A stretch of 54,068 nucleotides of DNA from an uncultured Clostridia bacterium (lineage in GTDB: Bacteria; Bacillota; Clostridia; Peptostreptococcales; Anaerovoracaceae). The notes under the pieces were generated by a model. The model saw only the letters and a list, made by a program, of their open reading frames with translations, did no database searches and was not told where the DNA came from. Where the stretch lies: the NCBI GenBank assembly GCA_934255135.1, contig CAKQMV010000014.1, positions 1 through 54,068 of the forward strand, given 5' to 3'. Positions 34,606 to 42,538 of the stretch are shown here, piece after piece. Made by a program: the position numbers and the translations under genes. The first letter of the stretch is position 1; every line of letters begins with the position of its first letter.

Positions 34606-37290
34606 CTAACCTCTGAGTTCATCAATTCGCTTCAATATAGCCTGGCAGGCTCTCTGGCTGTTATTTCTGTCGTTATACTTGAAGAAAGCCTTTCTTCTAA
34701 GGTCATATTCATCCTTAAGTACACAGCCATTCTTCATATATTCGATCAACCTGTCCACGGTACCAGAAGCAGTCGTCTCAACCTCACCAAAGCCCTCGTC
34801 CTCATAGCTATAGCCCTCAGTCCAGTTAAAGATATGTCTGTTATCGATATCATCCATATCGAACTGAAAATACACTGCAGGCTTGCCGAGATAAGCGAAA
34901 TCATACATAACCGAAGAGTAATCGGTCACGATAAGTGCGCTTTCGGCAAAAACCTTCTTGTAGCTGTCGGTAACCTCCGTGAATTTCACATTCTCACCGA
35001 ATCCAAATCTATCCTCGCTTCCGAAGAACGACGGATGAAGCTTGAATCTGATTTCGTAACCATATTCTTCTGCCGCAGCCCACAGCCTGTCGCTATTCAT
35101 AAGCTCCCTGTAAGCTCTAGCAAATGTGCTGTCCTCAAAATCATCTCTAAGCTCCCACCATCCCGTATCAGGGTTCTGTCCAACGCAAAGCTGCTTTCTC
35201 CATGTCGGCATGATTGTAATAAGCTTCCTTGATGCATCTTCAAGATAATCAAATCTAGGAAGTCCTGTTATCGCAATCTGATTCTTTGAATAACCATAAG
35301 CATCTGCACTAAAGGCATCAAGCTCCTTATCTGAAGCAGCGATAAACAGCTCCAGCATATGGTTAGATCTGTTAAACCACGTATGAAAATCCTTACCGTG
35401 TGATACACCATGCTCTGCAATCATCATCGGTTTATGAAGAAGATCTCTATAGTAGATTCCATCATTGCCAAAAGGATTTCTGTAGATGTCGTCAGAATGG
35501 GACGATACCACTGCATCGGCCATGAGAACCAGTCTCTTATGCTCATCTGATCCCGGCTCAACAATAGGCCCGAACTCTGACATTCTGTCGTAATCTATAG
35601 AATTGCTCTTAAGAATGAAATATGAATCAACCTTATCTGCCATATTAGCTCTAAAGTATCTAAATAGCGCCTCGCCATTATCATCAGCAGCCTCAAGTCT
35701 GTCGCTTATAACGATAACGGGCTTCTTCTTTCTTCGTAGCCAGTCTAATGCCTCAGCACGAAGCTTTATTATCTTATCGCCAGCAGGAATACCGGCCTTG
35801 CGGATTTCCTCTGCATACGACTGCTCAAGCTTCTTAACATGAGCGTTTCTTCTAAACGATGGGAGTCTTCGAATAACGAGTCTGTCCTCGCAAGATGAAA
35901 TCACCACATCACCCGCGCAGAAATACTCACCAGAAACCTTCCCTGCAAGCGGCGCAAATCTGTCGAAAATCAGTTGCTCAATGTTAAAGAACTTACCTCC
36001 CGCGTTTACCGAAAAGCTAATACTAATTTCATCCCTAATGCGGCCAAGTGGCGCCCTGAATGTAAAGGCAACAACTCTCATACTGATTCCTGCACGTCTC
36101 TCGTGATTTCTATCAAGAAGCGCAGCCTCATATCCCTCTCCGTTCATATTCATATTTACGGCAAAAATCTCATCCTCGCCAATTCCATAACATCCCGAAG
36201 AGCCCTCGATTATAAGCTCACCACCGCATACAGATATGTTTCTTATTCTGAAAAAGTCATTCTGTGGCATTCCCATGTAAACCCTGCCGGAATATCTTGC
36301 AATTCCTCTATCAGTCGGCTTAAAAGTAATACCTGTATTCACAAGACATCTCGCAATGTAGTTTCTGTATTCGTAATTTCTGACAGTTTCGAGCAGGTTC
36401 TCGTATACCCCGGCTCTTTCTGCTGTCTGCCAGAAAATCTCATCGTATTCAAGATAAGGTGTATTCCATGGCTTGGGCTTGCCGCCAAAATGTATTATTG
36501 AAGGATTCTTCTCCGCCTCTTTGAACTCATTGTATAGCTTCTCCGGAAGAAGCGCGGCGTTTCTGCACGCTGTAATAAAGCCCCATTTTGGTTTGATAAA
36601 GCGAATCTCGCCTTTGCAGAGGATATTTACTACATCCTGATCGTGCTGCCTCCATTCCTTAGATGATGCAAGCTTAAGCACCTCATCAAGGCTGAATCTA
36701 TCTCTCCAAAGCGGCAGATTAAATACAAGAGTGGCACTTATAATGTAGTCGTCGAGCTCCGTAAGTCCGATGCTCTCCCTCCAGTCTCTAAGCTCGCTTT
36801 CTTTCCTGTAGCAATCACAGATTCCCCAGTAATCGCGTACTGCAGATACAAGGAAGCTGCCAGGATTCTCATCTAGAAGTTCACTGATATCGGAAACGGC
36901 AATCATATCACTGTCCAGATACAGTGCCTTCTCATACTCATCAGATAGAATCCATGGAAGCATAAGTCTGTAATATGCTGCATTGGTGATTCTCTCAGAA
37001 TTCTCTGTGTAAAATCCGCTCTGACTCTCAGGCATAAAATTCCCTGCATCAGCGAATCTGACACTGACTCCTTCACGAAGCTTCATCTCTGCAATCGGTG
37101 TAAGCTCTTCCTCACTCACGGAATCATGCAACACAAGAACGTCCAGACTTTTGCCCGCTGAATTTTCCGATAATGACATTATTGTTACTGCAGCCTGATT
37201 AACGTAATTACCGTCAACTACTAGCACTACGCATTCTTTATTCTCATTAATAGGATTGATTCTGTCCATCAAGTTATCTGACATCTCCAT
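34606..37290 (-). CDS. GT8 glycosyltransferase fused to CDP-glycerol glycerophosphotransferase
   Basis: This 894-residue protein begins with a family-8 glycosyltransferase (about 18-290): VLVVDGNYVNQAAVTIMSL, KALYLDSDMIAVSDI with the DxD metal motif, IISATLVFNLPLWR and PSIIHFGGKPKPW. After a middle region (about 310-480) that I do not recognise, the C-terminal 350 residues are a glycerophosphotransferase with MIAEHGVSHGKDFHTWF, ITIMPTWRKQL, RFKLHPSFFG and ALIVTDYSSVMYDFAYLGKP. It should glycosylate and extend a glycerophosphate-type surface polymer. Its start overlaps the end of the transferase 1-2 gene by 17 bases, so the two are translationally coupled. Confidence 0.86.
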   Translation of the reverse strand: MEMSDNLMDRINPINENKECVVLVVDGNYVNQAAVTIMSLSENSAGKSLDVLVLHDSVSEEELTPIAEMKLREGVSVRFADAGNFMPESQSGFYTENSERITNAAYYRLMLPWILSDEYEKALYLDSDMIAVSDISELLDENPGSFLVSAVRDYWGICDCYRKESELRDWRESIGLTELDDYIISATLVFNLPLWRDRFSLDEVLKLASSKEWRQHDQDVVNILCKGEIRFIKPKWGFITACRNAALLPEKLYNEFKEAEKNPSIIHFGGKPKPWNTPYLEYDEIFWQTAERAGVYENLLETVRNYEYRNYIARCLVNTGITFKPTDRGIARYSGRVYMGMPQNDFFRIRNISVCGGELIIEGSSGCYGIGEDEIFAVNMNMNGEGYEAALLDRNHERRAGISMRVVAFTFRAPLGRIRDEISISFSVNAGGKFFNIEQLIFDRFAPLAGKVSGEYFCAGDVVISSCEDRLVIRRLPSFRRNAHVKKLEQSYAEEIRKAGIPAGDKIIKLRAEALDWLRRKKKPVIVISDRLEAADDNGEALFRYFRANMADKVDSYFILKSNSIDYDRMSEFGPIVEPGSDEHKRLVLMADAVVSSHSDDIYRNPFGNDGIYYRDLLHKPMMIAEHGVSHGKDFHTWFNRSNHMLELFIAASDKELDAFSADAYGYSKNQIAITGLPRFDYLEDASRKLITIMPTWRKQLCVGQNPDTGWWELRDDFEDSTFARAYRELMNSDRLWAAAEEYGYEIRFKLHPSFFGSEDRFGFGENVKFTEVTDSYKKVFAESALIVTDYSSVMYDFAYLGKPAVYFQFDMDDIDNRHIFNWTEGYSYEDEGFGEVETTASGTVDRLIEYMKNGCVLKDEYDLRRKAFFKYNDRNNSQRACQAILKRIDELRG

Positions 37291-38611
37291 ATTCCTTAGC
37301 TATTTCATTAACGTCCTTACCGCGTCTGTACTTTCTGCGAAATGACCACATCTTATACTCAGTAATCATCACCTGATACCATTTGCCGTCATATCTTCTT
37401 GTAGATGTTGTAATTCTCGACTTGGTCTTGCCAGGCATATAGCCTTTCTTCCTTAGTGTAGTTGAGAACTCCACATCCTCCATAATAGGAATCTCCTCGA
37501 AACCTCCTATTTCCTCAAACAGGCTTCTGTCTATGAAAATCCCCTGGTCTCCAAACGGAATCCCTCTTCTCCATGCTCTGAAATTTGAAATAATGCGATT
37601 CGTCCACATAAAGAAATGCTTTGAATCAAATCTGACTCCAAAGCAGCCATAATCGTGCTTCTCCATAACCTTTCGTATCTGATTTATGAAGTCATCGGGA
37701 ACTCGGCTGTCGCAGTGAAGAAAGAACAGAATATCTCCACTGGATGCTTTAGCTCCTTCATTCATCTGACAAGCTCTCCCCTTATCAGACATTATAAGCT
37801 TAAATGAAGGAGAAATAAGCTCTGCAGTCTTATCAGTACTTCCACCATCGACAAAAATCACTTCAGCATCTGTCGCATTCTTCTTAAGCTGCACCTGAAG
37901 ATCAATGACAGTCTTCTCTTCATTATATATAGGCACAATAACAGAAACCTTCGCATTCGCATCAATAAATCTGCCTGTATGCGATTTGCGAAGCCTTGAG
38001 TCATATCTCATAGCTCTCATAAATTCCCTGATATCTGTTGGCGTATCGATATCAGAATACTCATCTACAGCTAGAACAGAGTATCCCATAGATGTTATAG
38101 CATCCATAGTGTTCTCATATACTGATTCACTCGCATACTCCTCAAGATGGAAAGGCTCTGAAATTGCCTCCTTCATTCCAATCAGGTGATATCCGCCATC
38201 AGCAGTTCTTCCAACAACGCAATCATAATCCTCAAGTGAATCGAGCGCATAGTTTACAGACTCCGCACGCAGCTTAGGAATGTCAGTTCCCGTAAGAACA
38301 CACGAATAATACCCGAGCGAAAGAACATCCTTTATCGCATTGTACATCTTGTACCCGATATCGGTTCCCTCCTGCTCGTGGTAAGTAACATCATCACCAA
38401 ATATATCTCTAACAATCGGATACTCACCATTCTCCGAATAATAATATACAAAAATATCAGCATCCACATCCCTGGACATATCCCTGAAATCCTCAAGAAA
38501 TGCACAGTGGATATCTCTGCACTGCTCCGGACTGTAATACGGCATCAGCCTTGTCTTAGTTTTCCCCGGAACCGGCTCCCTTGTAAAAATAATATACGCT
38601 CTTCTGTTCAT
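37274..38611 (-). CDS. fusion of rSAM/selenodomain-associated transferases 1 and 2
   Basis: Residues about 1-195 match the DUF2064/TIGR04282 family (transferase 1, CofC-like nucleotidyl/sugar transferase fold): YIIFTREPVPGKTKTRLMP, VLTGTDIPKL and GRTADGGYHLIGMK. Residues about 220-445 match TIGR04283 (transferase 2, a GT2 glycosyltransferase): KVSVIVPIYNEEKTV, EVIFVDGGSTDKT, GRACQMNEGA, FLHCDSRVPDDF and GIPFGDQGIFIDR. Those families were named because they co-occur with the ArsS-like radical SAM family and a phosphoesterase in a predicted pathway (recalled, not looked up). Here both are one protein, about 8 kb from the ArsS-phosphoesterase fusion. The start lies directly after the Fe-S gene stop; its end overlaps the GT8 fusion start. 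Confidence 0.87.
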   Translation of the reverse strand: MNRRAYIIFTREPVPGKTKTRLMPYYSPEQCRDIHCAFLEDFRDMSRDVDADIFVYYYSENGEYPIVRDIFGDDVTYHEQEGTDIGYKMYNAIKDVLSLGYYSCVLTGTDIPKLRAESVNYALDSLEDYDCVVGRTADGGYHLIGMKEAISEPFHLEEYASESVYENTMDAITSMGYSVLAVDEYSDIDTPTDIREFMRAMRYDSRLRKSHTGRFIDANAKVSVIVPIYNEEKTVIDLQVQLKKNATDAEVIFVDGGSTDKTAELISPSFKLIMSDKGRACQMNEGAKASSGDILFFLHCDSRVPDDFINQIRKVMEKHDYGCFGVRFDSKHFFMWTNRIISNFRAWRRGIPFGDQGIFIDRSLFEEIGGFEEIPIMEDVEFSTTLRKKGYMPGKTKSRITTSTRRYDGKWYQVMITEYKMWSFRRKYRRGKDVNEIAKEYGDVR

Positions 38612-39589
38612 TTATTTAATCCTGGTTAGCATTCTGTTAATATATGACTTTCCTGTGTCCGGATTCTCATTTATTCCAAGCACCTCTGTAAGTATGTGAC
38701 TTACATTCGAATAACCGTTTCTGCGGATTCTTCCAGCGCAGGAAGCACAATAGCATGTCAGAGTCTCACCCGCGAGCTCATCAGACAGCTTTTGCGTGAA
38801 AGCTGCAGCAAGCTTTGGCTCATACTTAATCGCCGAGCCGCCAAGGCCGCAGCATTGAACACCCTGAACAACCTTAATCTCTCCGCGGGCAAAAAGCTTC
38901 ATCTCTTCAATCCATATTCTCCGCTCACGGTCAGGACATGGCACGAACACGATAATATCTCTGTCTATAGCATTGCCCATTCCAAGTTCATGAAGCTTCT
39001 CATAGACACCAGTAATCTTCACATCAAGTCTGTCACCGAAAAAGTCTCTGCAGTTCGGACACGCAACAACAATCTCTGTGATCCCATTCGCTTTAAATCT
39101 GTCGTTAAGATCACTGATGATTCTGTCATCATCAGCCTTAAAACCGAGCTCTGCGATTGGCTTGCCGCAGCAGTCGTACACTGTCTCTATGCCGACCTCC
39201 CTAAACATCGAAACAAGCTTCTTCACGGTCTTAGGATACAGTGAAGGAAGATTGCATCCAGGGAAGAAAACAGTCCCCGGTTTAGCATGCTTATAGTTTC
39301 TGAACTTGTAATTTCTCTTCTCCGAAAGAAGGCCCTTGTATGACTTCTCTAGCGCTCCTGCCTTAGCAGACTGTGCGGCATCCTGCCTCATCTCAAGAAT
39401 CACAGCTCTGCCGTCAATCCCTACAGGACATACCTCGCTGCACCTGCCACAGAGGAAGCAGTGATAAGCAAGCTCTCTTAACCTGTCTACATCACCGATA
39501 TCAATTCCATATTTAGACAAAAACACGCAGTTATCCTGACACTTGTGACAGAACACGCAGTCAGTAGCAGGCTTCTTATTCTGATTCAT
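38612..39589 (-). CDS. Fe-S/CCG-domain oxidoreductase (HdrD/GlpC-like)
   Basis: This 325-residue protein has two N-terminal ferredoxin-type clusters, CVFCHKCQDNC and CFLCGRCSEVCPVG, followed by two CCG-type domains with FFPGCN...CCGKP and CPNCRDF...CCGLGG. The layout resembles heterodisulfide reductase HdrD and the GlpC/LutA family, which pass electrons to or from a partner flavoprotein or disulfide. No FAD partner is adjacent. It is translationally adjacent to the transferase 1-2 fusion and 2 bases after the kinase gene, so it probably supplies electrons to the same pathway; which reaction is unknown. GGAGAGTAATC fixes the ATG at 39589. Confidence 0.82.
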   Translation of the reverse strand: MNQNKKPATDCVFCHKCQDNCVFLSKYGIDIGDVDRLRELAYHCFLCGRCSEVCPVGIDGRAVILEMRQDAAQSAKAGALEKSYKGLLSEKRNYKFRNYKHAKPGTVFFPGCNLPSLYPKTVKKLVSMFREVGIETVYDCCGKPIAELGFKADDDRIISDLNDRFKANGITEIVVACPNCRDFFGDRLDVKITGVYEKLHELGMGNAIDRDIIVFVPCPDRERRIWIEEMKLFARGEIKVVQGVQCCGLGGSAIKYEPKLAAAFTQKLSDELAGETLTCYCASCAGRIRRNGYSNVSHILTEVLGINENPDTGKSYINRMLTRIK

Positions 39590-39591
39590 GA

Positions 39592-40620
39592 TTACTCTCC
39601 CCAAAATAGTTTCTCAACTGAAGCAAGCAGTGGATCGCTTAGATAGCATGACAGCTTATCCCAGGTGCTCTGAATAAACAGAGCCTTGCTCTCCATCTGA
39701 TACTGAACCCATGCCATTGCACACCATGTGATTCCACGAAGGCATGTGATTGTAATAAACCTGTGAGTTCTCTCTCTTAATCCCTCAGTATCGAATCGTC
39801 CATCGACAGCCTTGATATACTCGTCTATAAACCAGTCCATCTTCGCCCTATCCCATATAACATCAGTCTTCCAAAAGGATGTTGTCGGTGTAAGAAAATG
39901 CCCGAGATCCTGCGCCGGATCTCCATAAAGCGGCTTCTCCCAATCTATTACATAAACCTTGCATCCGTTCTCATCCTTTTCGTCTGCAAGAAAATTTGTG
40001 CTGTTAACATCGGTATTTATACAGCATCTGTATATGTCACCGTCAGAAATACCTTCGATCATCTCCCAACCTCTATCAAGAAGCCTTCTTATTCTTCGTT
40101 TGATTACATCATCGCCAAGATCTGAATCCATATAAATCTTGACCATCTGCTCACTTTCTTCAATTATGGCAGCAAGTGAATTACCTGGGTCTATAAGATG
40201 TGTATCAGATCCGACATTTACAGCATGAACCTCTGCAAGGGCTCTTGCTGTGGCAGCAAGATGCTCATCGTTCTCAATATCAAGACCTCCACCCGGCAGG
40301 AATTCCTCGATAAGAACTCCATGATCAAGATATTTCTTGGAATTATCATAATAATACATATGAGGTGTATGACCTGAGTTCTCAATCAGGCGCAGGCCCA
40401 AAGCTTCATATTCAATCTGATTGTCAAGATGCATCTGGCTTCCGCACTCAACTCGGAGAAGCAGCTTCTTACCTGTAACAGGATGTGTAAAAACATAATT
40501 CATATTGTATTCGCCATGTGCGAACATCTCATAAGTCTCTACCTGCTCTGCGGGAAGTCCGAGAGCCTCTCTATATTCTTTTGACCTTACAAATTCCTGC
40601 AGTCCTTCAATTCTCTCCAT
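39592..40620 (-). CDS. APH/choline-kinase-like phosphotransferase
   Basis: This 342-residue protein has the aminoglycoside phosphotransferase/choline kinase fold: GEYNMNYVF and KKLLLRVECG in the N-lobe, a catalytic loop INTDVNSTNFL and the metal motif VYVIDWEKPLYGDP. The canonical HxDxxxxN loop reads NTDxxxxN here, so the conserved Asp and Asn remain but the His is lost. Family members phosphorylate aminoglycosides, choline, ethanolamine, homoserine or sugars. As the first gene of an operon that makes glycosyl and glycerophosphate transfers, it more likely phosphorylates a small polar precursor than a drug. Promoter hexamers upstream are weak. Confidence 0.82.
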   Translation of the reverse strand: MERIEGLQEFVRSKEYREALGLPAEQVETYEMFAHGEYNMNYVFTHPVTGKKLLLRVECGSQMHLDNQIEYEALGLRLIENSGHTPHMYYYDNSKKYLDHGVLIEEFLPGGGLDIENDEHLAATARALAEVHAVNVGSDTHLIDPGNSLAAIIEESEQMVKIYMDSDLGDDVIKRRIRRLLDRGWEMIEGISDGDIYRCCINTDVNSTNFLADEKDENGCKVYVIDWEKPLYGDPAQDLGHFLTPTTSFWKTDVIWDRAKMDWFIDEYIKAVDGRFDTEGLRERTHRFITITCLRGITWCAMAWVQYQMESKALFIQSTWDKLSCYLSDPLLASVEKLFWGE

Positions 40621-40708
40621 ACCCCAAAAGTCCTTTCCTCATAAGAATCCAAACTAATTGTAACATTACATCCCGCTGTCTATTATTATAATTTCCTATA
40701 CATGACAA

Positions 40709-40732
40709 AAGAGTCTCCTTTCGAAGACTCTT
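40709..40732 (-). terminator. terminator of the hydrogenase operon
   Basis: AAGAGTCT (40709-40716) pairs with AGACTCTT (40725-40732), with an 8-base loop. On the minus strand TTTTG follows. Confidence 0.75.
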
Positions 40733-40771
40733 CTGTCTTATGAACATACCCGTGTATTTAGAATGTCTAAA

Positions 40772-42526
40772 TTAGATTGTCTTATTAATCTCTCTAGCAA
40801 CGTAGCTTGTGTGAAGTGCATGATGTGCCTTCTCGCTGCCAGGCTGTCCGTACCACTCATCGTAGAGCTTGATGATCATAGGGTTCTCGTGTGACTTTCT
40901 GATACCCTTGCTTGCATCGATGTTGTAGAGGCTAGCACCTCTTACAGCTCTTACGTCAACGGCATTTCTGATCTTTGATGGAACGTGTGGCTGTCCGCCT
41001 CCGTTTACACATCCGCCAGGACATGCCATAATCTCTACAAAGTGATAGTTCTTCTCACCAGACTTAATCATGTCGAGAAGCTTACGAGCGTTAGCAAGTC
41101 CACTTGCTACTGCTACATTAACCTGTCCAAGTGGCTCAACATTGTATGAAGCCTCCTTGATTCCCTCAACACCTCTAACATCAGTGAACTCAAGTGACTC
41201 AAGCTCCTTGCCTGAAATCTTCTCTACAGCAGTTCTGAGTGCAGCTTCCATTACTCCACCAGTAGCTCCGAAGATTACTGCAGCACCTGTGTACTCGCCA
41301 AGTGGGTTGTCGTACTCGCCGTCAGGAAGACCTACGAAGTCGATACCGGCCTCGCTGATCATTCTGCCGAGCTCTCTAGTTGTGAGTGAGTAGTCAAGAT
41401 CAGGAACTCCTGCTGCTGACTGATCCTCTCTGCCGACCTCGAACTTCTTAGCTGTACATGGCATTACTGATACTGAAACGATCTTATCTGCAGGGATACC
41501 CATCTTCTCAGCATAGTAAGTCTTAAGAACAGCACCAAACATCTGCTGTGGTGACTTACAAGTTGAGAGGTTAGGAATCATATCTGGGTAGTAGTGCTCG
41601 CAGAACTTAATCCATCCTGGTGAGCATGATGTAATCAGTGGAAGAGCTCCGCCGTTAGTAACTCTCTCGATAAGCTCGTTTGACTCCTCCATAATAGTAA
41701 GGTCAGCTGCGAAGTTTGTATCGAATACCTTATCGAACCCAAGTCTTCTGAGAGCCTCAACCATCTTACCCTCAACGTTCTCGCCAAGAGGCATTCCGAA
41801 GCAGTCACCAAGTCCAACTCTTACTGATGGAGCAGGCTGAACAACTACAACCTTATCTGGATCCTCGAGTGCAGCCTTAACTGCAGCAGTTGAATCCTTC
41901 TCATAAAGAGCTCCAACAGGACATGCTGAGATACACTGTCCGCAGTTTACGCAGCTTGTCTCTCCGAGTGGAAGATCGAAAGCAGTTCCGATGTAAGTGT
42001 CAAAACCTCTCTCGTTAGCTCCGATAACTCCGATGCCCTGTGCGTTAACGCAAGCACCGACACATCTTCTGCAAAGGATACACTTGCTGTTATCTCTTAC
42101 GATTGATGCTGAGCTGTCATCAATTGTAAACTCGTTCTTAGCACCCTCATAGAAATGAGTGTTCTCAACTCCGTACTTCTTGCACATTGCCTGAAGCTCG
42201 CAGTTCTCTGATCTTACGCAACCAAGACAATCCTGGTTGTGGTCTGAAAGAATAAGCTGAAGAGTCTTTCTTCTGTACTCCTTGATTCTCTCAGTATTTG
42301 TATGAGCAACCATTCCCTCCTTTACAGGGAATACACATGAAGTAACAAGGCTTCTAGCACCCTCTACCTCGCATACGCACATTCTGCACGCACCGATTTC
42401 GTTAATATCCTTAAGGAAGCACAGAGTTGGAATTTCTATTCCAGCAGCTCTAGCTGCCTCAAGAAGGGTTGACCCTTCCGGAACAGTTACCTCAATATTA
42501 TCTACTGTTAATTTAATATCTGCCAT
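40772..42526 (-). CDS. hydA: [FeFe] hydrogenase catalytic subunit HydA (bifurcating type)
   Basis: This 584-residue subunit reduces protons to H2 or the reverse. In order: an N-terminal [2Fe-2S] domain (CFLKDINEIGACRMC), the His-ligated cluster motif HNQDCLGCVRSENC, two [4Fe-4S] clusters (CILCRRCVGAC, CVNCGQCISACPVG) and the H-cluster domain with TSCSPGWIKFCE, VMPCTAKKFE and EIMACPGGCVNGGGQP. This matches group A3 hydrogenases, which pair with NuoF- and NuoE-like subunits to oxidise NADH and reduced ferredoxin together. It follows hydB by 12 bases. GGAGGACAGCAGA precedes the ATG. The maturases HydE, HydF and HydG are not in the window. Confidence 0.95.
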   Translation of the reverse strand: MADIKLTVDNIEVTVPEGSTLLEAARAAGIEIPTLCFLKDINEIGACRMCVCEVEGARSLVTSCVFPVKEGMVAHTNTERIKEYRRKTLQLILSDHNQDCLGCVRSENCELQAMCKKYGVENTHFYEGAKNEFTIDDSSASIVRDNSKCILCRRCVGACVNAQGIGVIGANERGFDTYIGTAFDLPLGETSCVNCGQCISACPVGALYEKDSTAAVKAALEDPDKVVVVQPAPSVRVGLGDCFGMPLGENVEGKMVEALRRLGFDKVFDTNFAADLTIMEESNELIERVTNGGALPLITSCSPGWIKFCEHYYPDMIPNLSTCKSPQQMFGAVLKTYYAEKMGIPADKIVSVSVMPCTAKKFEVGREDQSAAGVPDLDYSLTTRELGRMISEAGIDFVGLPDGEYDNPLGEYTGAAVIFGATGGVMEAALRTAVEKISGKELESLEFTDVRGVEGIKEASYNVEPLGQVNVAVASGLANARKLLDMIKSGEKNYHFVEIMACPGGCVNGGGQPHVPSKIRNAVDVRAVRGASLYNIDASKGIRKSHENPMIIKLYDEWYGQPGSEKAHHALHTSYVAREINKTI

Positions 42527-42538
42527 TCTGCTGTCCTC

